Shown here: piece by piece, positions 8,857-17,900 of the stretch
Numbering within the stretch: position 1 is the first letter of the stretch
How the letters are laid out: the number at the start of each line of letters is the position of its first letter
Assembly (NCBI GenBank): GCA_036897485.1
Contig: JAYMTF010001987.1
Coordinates: 1-20,231, forward strand
DNA length: 20,231 nucleotides
From: Pelargonium nanum
Lineage: Eukaryota; Streptophyta; Magnoliopsida; Geraniales; Geraniaceae
Direction of reading: 5' to 3'
Position numbers and translations under genes: made by a program
Notes under the pieces: model-generated
What the model was told of the DNA's origin: nothing
What the model saw: the letters and a program-made list of their open reading frames with translations, nothing else
The model's database searches: none

Positions 8857-9747
8857 ATGGCAGCAGAGCTACAGCCACCGCCGGAAGCTCCGGTCACACT
8901 CGTCGCCACCACCGCCGCCGCCGCATCATCCGCCGTGGCGACCATAACATCTGCAGCTACTGTTCCTCCCTCCGTCGAAAACGTCGGAGCACCTATCCTC
9001 CCCAAACGCCAACGCCGGCCCAGCGTCCGGTTAGGCGAGATCGGCAACCAACCCGCCACGCTCTCTTACGAGCCTCAAGCTCGGCGCACAAAGCACCCAT
9101 GGCGGTTTCCCAAAGACTACTCGAATCCCTCCTCGAAGCCTTCGAAAACCAGACCCCTCACCAATCTCGTGAACGGCAACGAGTACCACGATTCCTTTGA
9201 CGCCGAGGAGAACCAAAACGGCGACGGAAACTTCGATCTCTTCACCCGGAAAGCCAAGGCGAAGAGAGGAACGACCAAGAGATTGCGATCGAATTGGGTG
9301 TCCCGAGTCGACGACGGACCCGAAGGCGACAACAGAGACGACGGCGGCGGCGATGCGGGGTTCAGGGAGTTCGGTCCCGATTCCGATAGTCCGTTGAAGG
9401 ATCACAGCCCCGTCCACTCCGTCGACAACGTCGCGCTCGATTTTTGGCATCGGAAACCCGGCCGAGCTAGGGTTTCCGAGAGTCGAGAAAATGATCCAAT
9501 TGAGCTTGAGAGCTTGCCGGAGTCCAATTCGAGGGATCGGAAAGACGGTACCGGCGATGGAGTGAGGTCGTGGCTCATTGAATTAGGTTTGGGTCGCTAT
9601 GCTCCAGTTTTTGAAATTCATGAGGTAGATGAGGAGGTTTTGCCAATGTTGACATTGGAGGATCTCAAAGATATGGGGATCAATGCGGTCGGCTCGAGGC
9701 GGAAGCTTTACACAGCAATCCAGAAGCTTGGCAAGGGATTTTCGTGA
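8857..9747 (+). CDS. SAM (sterile alpha motif) domain-containing protein
   Basis: Uninterrupted 296-codon reading frame from ATG (context CTCTAATGGCA) to TGA. The N-terminus is Ala/Thr/Pro-rich and low in complexity. A conserved-looking basic patch follows (KRQRRPSVRLGEIG, 50-63), then YEPQARRTKHPWRFPKD (71-87), a second basic stretch (131-144, RKAKAKRGTTKRLR), an acidic/Gly middle, and a SAM domain at about 235-293 (VRSWLIELGLGRYAPVF ... LTLEDLKDMGI ... GSRRKLYTAIQKL). SAM domains mediate protein-protein or RNA contacts; plant proteins of this layout are mostly uncharacterised. The two basic stretches could be nuclear localisation signals, an inference. There is no signal peptide or membrane segment. 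The stop codon lies inside TTTC|GTGAGT, a strong splice-donor sequence, so an alternative C-terminus is possible, but the SAM domain is already complete. Confidence 0.88.
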   Translation: MAAELQPPPEAPVTLVATTAAAASSAVATITSAATVPPSVENVGAPILPKRQRRPSVRLGEIGNQPATLSYEPQARRTKHPWRFPKDYSNPSSKPSKTRPLTNLVNGNEYHDSFDAEENQNGDGNFDLFTRKAKAKRGTTKRLRSNWVSRVDDGPEGDNRDDGGGDAGFREFGPDSDSPLKDHSPVHSVDNVALDFWHRKPGRARVSESRENDPIELESLPESNSRDRKDGTGDGVRSWLIELGLGRYAPVFEIHEVDEEVLPMLTLEDLKDMGINAVGSRRKLYTAIQKLGKGFS

Positions 9748-11690
9748 GTTCCTTTCGTTTTTTTGTACTAAAATTTGTAACTTTCATAACCCTCAGTCAT
9801 GCCTATATGTTTGATGAAATGCTTGTCTGAGATGGGTTGAGCTATTTTTGTCTTCAAATACCCTGTTCTGGAATTGAATGTGTTTTGATTATTTTCTACT
9901 GGCTTCCTAGAGCACATACATCAGCTTGATCTTTATTAATTGTAATACAAGTATAGTGAATAAATGGAAAAGAGAGTAAATTGATCAATCAAGAAATATG
10001 GAACTTGTCTTTGTAAACTTGTGTTATATGTTAAATGCATCTTACCACTTCTATCTATCTATCAGTTTAGTTTTGGAATTGAAGTCTATATTTGATTACG
10101 AGCCGTGCTGAGTTGTTTTCCTAGTTCTATATATAGTTACTCTCTTACTGATGGTTTCAAGCTGACTTTGTAGTGTCTGATTGGCTTAATAGAGTAACAT
10201 ATATACAACCACTCTATGTTTATGGCAATTGTTGGATATGGGGTAGTAACTGCTGCTGCTGCTTGAATGTTATGCTTCTAGATTATCATCATTCTTGGTC
10301 CCCAATGTATTAATGTATTGTCAGGACTCTTAACTGTTTCTATACCAGCCAACTTTACTTTTGCATTGATAATGGCCATGGGTGTGCTTTTCTTATCGAG
10401 GTTTCAGAAAATCCTGGGTTTCCTCCCATTTTTTTTTTTGTCATCTGTTCTGGTATTATCAACATGGGCTAGTAGAACATTCTCATCACTTAATCTGCTC
10501 CAACCTTTTTCCTTTCAAAGCAGTGGACCTAGGTTAAATAGAGACTTTATGAGCCTCCAAGGCATGTGCCATTTTCCCACTGGTCTTGTTGATGGAAACA
10601 TTACTGCAAGTGATGTTGGTTAGGAGGGCAACTTCTTTATCTGCTGGGCAGTTTTGAAGAAGCCAAAGTAGCTATAAACATAGGTGATGATCGATTCTGA
10701 CCTTTTAATGCATCATCAACAGGGGATTATAGAGATAACTTTCCTCTGGTTATCAGATCCATGAGGTGACACTGTAATGACTTTTTCTTTTTTGTTTTTA
10801 CTATGGTTTACGATAGTTATTGGATTAATGGGCTTGATAGGGGGATGTGGGTTATGTAGAGCTGAGATTTGAGATATGTTCAGTTCAGAGGAGGTTCCAT
10901 TGTCATTCCTTTCGGATTTTCCCTTTAGAATGTGGATAATATCAATTAGTTCAAAGATTTGAGTCTAAAACTCTGCCTTGTATTAGCTGTAGAGATGTTG
11001 TGAAGCGAGAGGAGTAGAAATCGAGAGAAGGGAAAAGCGTGTGAAGTGACTGTCAATTGCTACTTTCTTTAGTTATAGAATGAGGTTATTCTCAATTAGC
11101 TTATTGTTCCTGCCCATGATTGTTGGTTATTCTACTTTCTTTTATATGCTAGAGGAATACAAATAATCTGAATTTGTTTGGTGTATATTTGTAAATTTGC
11201 TCACTCTGCCAAGCATGTTAAGAGTACCTCAAACATTATTGATTGATTCAAGACTTCCTGGAGTGTTGAAGCTCTATTCATTTGCCTCTTCCTCTTTGTG
11301 ATTTACATGATCATGAGTATTGAGTGCATTAGTTCTAGAGATGGAACTTCATCACATCAGACTACAGAGAAGATTGGTTTAATAATCAAATCAACTCTGA
11401 GAAATTTGCTTCAATCCATAATTCAGCATGAACACTATAGGGACTGTGATATGTGCTATGTACCCATTCTCAAAGGGCCTTTCATTTGGATCATGTAGCC
11501 CAATCTAAGTAAAAGCCCAACTTTAGGCCTTGCAAATCCAATTTCTCAACTGTGGCCTTAAAGCTACAAATGATGGATCAGTGGACCCAAAACTAATAAA
11601 ATGGTGGAGAGAAGTTAGTCAATTGTTTAGATTGTTTCCTTCAAAGAAAAGACTAATTACATACATTGCTTTCATATTTATATTTCAATC
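9748..11690. other. Non-coding region between convergent genes (probable 3' UTRs)
   Basis: Downstream of the SAM gene there is an AATAAA at 9959-9964, a candidate poly(A) signal. The two longer open frames (10318-10623 and 11298-11498) show no recognisable domain; one is hydrophobic by T-richness alone. Bases 11505-11545 contain AGCCCAATC, AGCCCAAC and AGGCC, again site II-like, but with no gene start nearby. The minus-strand gene ending at 11999 converges on this region, and its 3' UTR probably occupies the A-rich plus-strand stretch 11700-11998. Confidence 0.5.
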
Positions 11691-11998
11691 AATACAGTAA
11701 CTGAATCAATAACAATAATAAAAATGAGTAAAATATAAAATTCCTCCACATGACATGAGCAAGAGCATGAGCTTGGCAATAATACAATTATGGGTTATGT
11801 TATTAACCCCAAAACCTTAAAACAATATTGTTTTGGGGTATCCTTCCAAACTACTCTCTCCATCAATTACACAAGGTGAGGAGGCAAAAAAAAAAAGGAA
11901 AAATAAATAAATAAAACCCCAAAATTAAAAAAAAAATAAAAATAAGAAAGTTTCAATAACTTAACAATTAAATTAAATTAAAGGTAATTTCAAAAAAA

Positions 11999-14900
11999 TT
12001 AAGGAGTTCTAGCATAGTGGAGGACCATGACATGATCGGCAGAGGAAGTGGTTGAGTCTGGAAGCAAAGTGAAGTGTGTTGAATTAGGAGACGACCAAAT
12101 ATTATCTCTTACATGCTGCAACGTCAAGAAAGGTTGTAGCTGTTGCCCTCTACATCTTATCTCTATCTGCTTTTCCCAATCAATCACAACACACGTACCA
12201 ATCAAACAACAAACGTACGCATCATTAGTATCTCACAATTACTATATTATTGCAACAATGAAATAACACACATATTAACCTCAATCCTAATCATCTTCAC
12301 AACGAAAGCAATCTAATTATGTCCCATGATAATAATGATAATCCGTACATTGAACATAGGCATGCATATATTAAACAAGTATATTGGATAGTTTGCGGAT
12401 AACCCGCAAAATCGCAACTTGTTAACCCGCAATTTTTTCACACTTGAATGGGCGGCTCATGGGGTGATACATTTCAACTCGTGAAGTATAGGTTGGGTTG
12501 ATTAATGAACTACGAATGGGTAACCTACTTATGAACACCCTTAGTATTCGCTTACAACACTAAAAAGTTAATCTTGTTGGAAAGGTATTACTTGCACTAG
12601 TATATATGTTTTTTTTCACTCTTTTTTTCGATAAGCAACGGAACAACAGACCTACATAAGCATGTGTTTCTCACCCTCTAATGGGGGGGTCACTCGAGTT
12701 AGTTGTCAGCTTTCCCCTTAAACCCATAAATCCCACCACATACCGTCAGCAAGGAGGCTCGAACCTGAGACCTCAAAGGAAATCCAAAGCGCATTAACCG
12801 CTTGGCCCAACATGCCTTGGTATTTCACTTATGTGAGATTCCTTAACACTCTACATGATATGCAAGTTAGATAAGAGAAATGAGTTTGGGCTCGAGCGTG
12901 TATATGAATAGGTAGACTAAAGTCGAGAGTATCGTTTTACTCCTCTCACGTGCAGACTGAATTAGAGAGAACAAATCCAAATTTCACGTGATTGGCACAC
13001 CTAAATCGGGAGGTAAGACATACATGTCATCTGAAGTAACCAACTTTCATTACTAAAATTGGACTCCTAGGGCTTGTAGGTCATAATCTCCCAACATAAC
13101 TTAATTGACATGGATAATATTTTTCACTTGGAAGTAAAGTTTCATTTTATTTTATAATCTAAATATGTAAATATGTAGCTAGGTACGTAGTGTAGAGTAG
13201 TAATATTGAAATTGAAGTCATGAATTGTCAACTAGCTTACGTCTTCTTCTACTTCTACTACTAAAACCCCATATTCCCATTCCCATATATATTTCTTAGT
13301 AACGTTCACTTTACCCATAATTTTTGTACGTTTCTCTCTCTTTCGCTTTCTCTATCTCAACTTTTAATTCTTTTCTTTACTCAAACTAGGTCAGCGGGCA
13401 GCCACATTAATCACCCATTTCGGGGCTGCCCGACCATCTCAAAACTGCCCGTTTTTAATCATCATTGGGACCCATCTAGACTTTGCTTGTAAGCCAAATC
13501 ATCACCACGTAGACTTCTTTACTATTTTATTTTAAAAAAAAATATAGTATTTTCTACTAATTACTAGTTAATAATAATTAAAAGCCAAAACATGTAATGG
13601 ATCCAAAAAGCACGGCGAGGAATAGGGCTTATTTAATTAATTATCTATTATAATAAAGATTAAAAACCCTAGCTGTCTACGTGTACACATCGTCATATAT
13701 AAATTTTTTAAAAAACCTAAATAGTATCTCAGTGTCTCATGCACGTCTTGTTCACGTCCCTTTCTTCTCCACCACCACCAACAAAAATATAAACCCTAGC
13801 TAGCTACCTACCATTATGTAAATAATAAATATTCTTCCACGAACTAGCTTCAGTTTTCGATTTAAATATTTTTATGTTAAGGCTTAAGTAGTTAAAATAA
13901 TTATTATTTTTCCTAATATTGCATGCGTTTCGTTTTTAAGTATATATATTTATATATATATAGTGTGTGAAAAGTCTTCATGGCTCTTATGATCTGTCTT
14001 TTAGTGCTTTCGATTTTGTTTTTTCCATTTTCAACAACTTGGAATGATTCGGTTGTAGATTTTATCTTTTTCATGCATATTGCTTTCGTGGGACGTAAAA
14101 TATTTATATATAAATACATTATTTTTGTTCTTTTTATAAAAATAATATATAATTATCTGATCTTGTGGTTGGTTGTGGAGGAGATGATAATGATGATGAT
14201 AATAATCATGATGGGGTCTTTTAAATTTTGCATCAAAGTGCACCACTTACTAGGGTTTTTAAAACAATTTTTATGGAAGAAAATACAAAAAAATGGTCCT
14301 ACATGAGCTGTGTGGGAGCTAGGGCTGACGTGTGCAAGTCGAGAGCATGACGATAGGGTTCCATAACGCATGCAGATAGGTTTTTATTGATCATGAGAAC
14401 ATGACATTGTCCACGTGTGATTTTCGAGGCCCTACGATGTGTTTGTATCAACTTTTGTTTTGTTTTGTATGCTAATGATGTTTCTAAATCTTAAAGTCAA
14501 TGAGATCTCTTAACAACAACAAGAAAATAAGGAGCAAAACAATTCCAATTCCCACCCAAAAATAATAGCAAGATATTCTCTAGGATTTTGCCTAATCATC
14601 ACCAAATCGTTTGTGAAATACTATATTTTTGTTGTATATGAACACAACATCAAATCAAATCATATCATCGTATACAAAACCTAAATTTACAGCTAATTAA
14701 AACATCCTAGTTAGATATATTAATTAGTGACATGTCACGCGTGAAAGGTGAGCTTTCCATCACGGGCCGGCCTGCTGCGTTTAGTCGCAGCCAATGCCAG
14801 CCCGACTAGCATAAATTGTCACATCATATGCTATTATGTATTTGTTGTATATGAAATACAACCATCATTTCCGATCAAACCAAATCATATAACAAAATGC

Positions 14901-17900
14901 AAAATTAAGTTCAGACCGAAAATCCAAATAAGATATTAATTATCGTCATGTCATGTCAAAGAGGCGAGGTTTTTATTTCAGGTTGGCCGGCTGCGTGAAG
15001 TCGCCGCCAATGCCAACCAAGCGTAACATAGTTGCCACATTAATGAAACTTGAGGTTGACCTAGACATGTATACGTGAAACTTTTGATTCTAGGTTGAGT
15101 GTGTTACATACCCTTGTAGTTTTGGATATTCTAAACTAGACTGTTTCTTCAAGCTAGTATTTAATAGTTGTTTCACATATGTTACATATTTGTTGTTGAT
15201 TAAAATAAAAGGAAGTGTCACAATCTCTCCTTACTTCATGGCATGGAGGAAATTACATGCATCCAAACAATGGTATAAGGGTTGACCCCAACACTAATTG
15301 ATATGATAAACTTGATTATATTTTGGATTATTAAAAAAATGGGAATGTTAAGCATGTCACACATCCTACCGACCGGCAATATTTTACTTGATTTTAGCTA
15401 TCAGAAGACAAGTCATAGAGCTATATGATATTGGAAATGCCACTTCAAAAAGATTGAGTTTTAAGAATTAACAAACTACTTATCATCAATATTAAACAAT
15501 TAATTTGTCTTAACAATAGCTTCCTTTTATGAGATAAGTGAATTTTAACAGAATCATCCAACTGTACTCAACAATTAAAAATTTTGGTAAAAGAAACCTA
15601 TGGTTTTTAATTTTTATTAGTTAAAAATACAAGGTCATGGAATTAAAATTAAAATTAAAATTAAAATTTATATATATATATATGAAGAACAAGTCAGTAC
15701 ACGCTAGAACATCAACAAGAAACATGAGGCTACAGGCTAGTGTTTTTTTATATATACACTAATGTTTGCTCTAATTATTTATTTTGGATTTTTGTTAATT
15801 ACTTATAATAAGAGTTTTTTATTTTATTTTTCTCAAGTGTTCATCAAGCTACAAATGCTCCCAAACAGTATTCTATTAATAAGTAACCTATTCCTTTTTA
15901 TTTTTGTGCCAATAGATAGCATAGAATGCAAGTATGGATATTTAATTATTGTGGTTGACATTTACATATTTTTGGTAATTTTAATAACAGTTTCTGCTTA
16001 TTTAAGGCATATTAAAGTCAAGCATTATTTTGTAAAATGCCGGTCGAAAAGATACTGAATATATTTTGGTATTTCATAAGTATACACTTAGTCATTTTTA
16101 TCAAAACACAATTCTGGATTTCATGCTTAATTAATTGCTATCCAATGGTTTTGCCAAGAATAAAAGGGCAATTTTTTAATTCTTGATTGGTTAATATTTC
16201 ATTGGATATTGGATTGTGCTCATAATTTAACAAAGTTCAATGATTAAAAGGGAATTATTAAGACATCTATGTGCAAGCACATCTTCCAAAAACATATCAT
16301 TTTAGATATTATATATAGATTTATGTGATTATATTCATGATCCAATGGTAAAATTACAATTGAGTAACTTTTTTTTCATGAATTATGTTTTGTAACAGTG
16401 GAAACTTTAACATAATTGTATATGATGAAAGATTAATGTGTGCATGGGAAGCATTGTATAAAGTAATGGGTCATACAATAATGTCCCATAATACGCAAAT
16501 ATTGTCACTTTATTCGTGCACAAATAATTATCATATACTATTAGATTTCTTGTAATTATGATCCTATGTATTAATACATGCATGTTGGAAATCTCTTATT
16601 TGGTACTTTAGCTCTTCAATTTGTTTCTATTGCCTCCTATGCACACAAACCACCCATGAAACTAACTACTAATTAATACTTACAATATATACTTGTTTTT
16701 TTTGGCATGTATGTTTTTTTATAAATATGTAAGCATCTTAAAAGAGAATAATATATTACATTTGTTATGTGACAACCAAGCCATAATTGAATTTATACTA
16801 AAGGGTGAAATAGTTTCGGGAACTTAGACTCATCTGAATAATTAAGGGAGAACTCGGATGCACAAACAGATGAAAAAAAATAGTTGTCAGTAGGAAGACT
16901 TTGTGAGAGAAGTGAAACAAATGTTGGATATCTATTTATACACTTATTTGTGCACCTAGTTAGGTTGTTCGCGACTTGCCTAATAAATAATCTAGGGTGT
17001 ATATGTATTTCCGAAAATTTCACCTAAGATATGAACAATAAAGTGCGAAAAATGCACACACAACTCCTTTATATTAATTCAATATGGCATGTATGAACTT
17101 GTTAATTTAATCATGAAATTTCTCTAGCTACCATTTAAAAACATAAAGATGAAACTATAGGATTATCTAGCCAAATGTCATATATGGACACTAATCACCA
17201 AAATTGATTGTATAATTTATATAAAATTTTCAGAATTACCTAAATATATTCAATCCTATGGCTATCATGCCTATATTTCTCTTTTTCAAAAGTACCTATT
17301 TTGGCGTGTGTGTATATATAAAGAGAGGGAGAAACTTAGTCGTAGAGCTAAAAGCTGAGACTCAGCAAAGCTTATAAAAGCTCGTCACATCTCAACTTAA
17401 TACCCACACCGGCTTCAATATCTTCGTCTCCACCCGAACTCAATTTCAACATGTCTCGGTTGAGTTTCGGGCAACAAATATACATGTGTACACACACAAA
17501 AGTGTAGAAAAAGAAAGGTGATCATGCCCTCTACCTAGCTAACTTTCTCTCTCTCCATGCGTGAACCAGTTATTGAAAAGAAGCCTATATATTTCACTCA
17601 TGCCATCATCTTCTTCCTCATCACCAAACCAAAAGCTGATTCTATAATGCCTTAACCAATCCCTATATGCTCCATTAATCATGTTTTCGAGAAAACTAAC
17701 ACTCATCATGCAACACTTCAATGCATGGCCTAAGTTTTTTATATGGATTTGCACTATTTATCATTTCCTTTTCTTTTTTTTAGGACCTTTTGTTTTTTAG
17801 TGCATGATTTACTTTTTTTTTGTTTGCAATATAATTTGTTATTATACATATTATATATATATGATTTAGCTTGCTTTAAGTTTGGGTGAGCTTTTCTCAT

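Noticed and set aside
8646..9200. 184-codon frame overlapping the start of the SAM gene
   Set aside because: Runs through promoter and leader and then an alternate frame of the SAM gene; Ser/Arg-rich and without domains.
9031..9450. 139-codon minus-strand frame opposite the SAM gene
   Set aside because: Shadow of the GC-rich, codon-biased SAM-domain coding sequence on the other strand.
10318..10623. 101-codon open frame with hydrophobic content downstream of the SAM gene
   Set aside because: No domain or credible start context; hydrophobicity follows from T-rich sequence, and the region fits a 3' UTR or spacer.
13913..14371. Overlapping open frames on both strands in the LAX2-like intron
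   Set aside because: Low-complexity AT/GAT-rich translation with Ile/Lys/His runs; no similarity to known proteins, and they lie inside an intron.
15762..16058. 98-codon hydrophobic frame
   Set aside because: AT-driven composition (Ile, Leu, Phe, Tyr) without recognisable membrane-protein features or upstream signals.
17433..17471. Possible microRNA precursor
   Set aside because: Stem arms are only 11-12 bp, too short for a plant miRNA duplex, and no known mature sequence is recognised.
17539..17754. 71-codon minus-strand frame with an acidic stretch, considered as an extra LAX2-like exon
   Set aside because: The RAWUL domain is continuous without it and exon phases already match; no similarity was seen.
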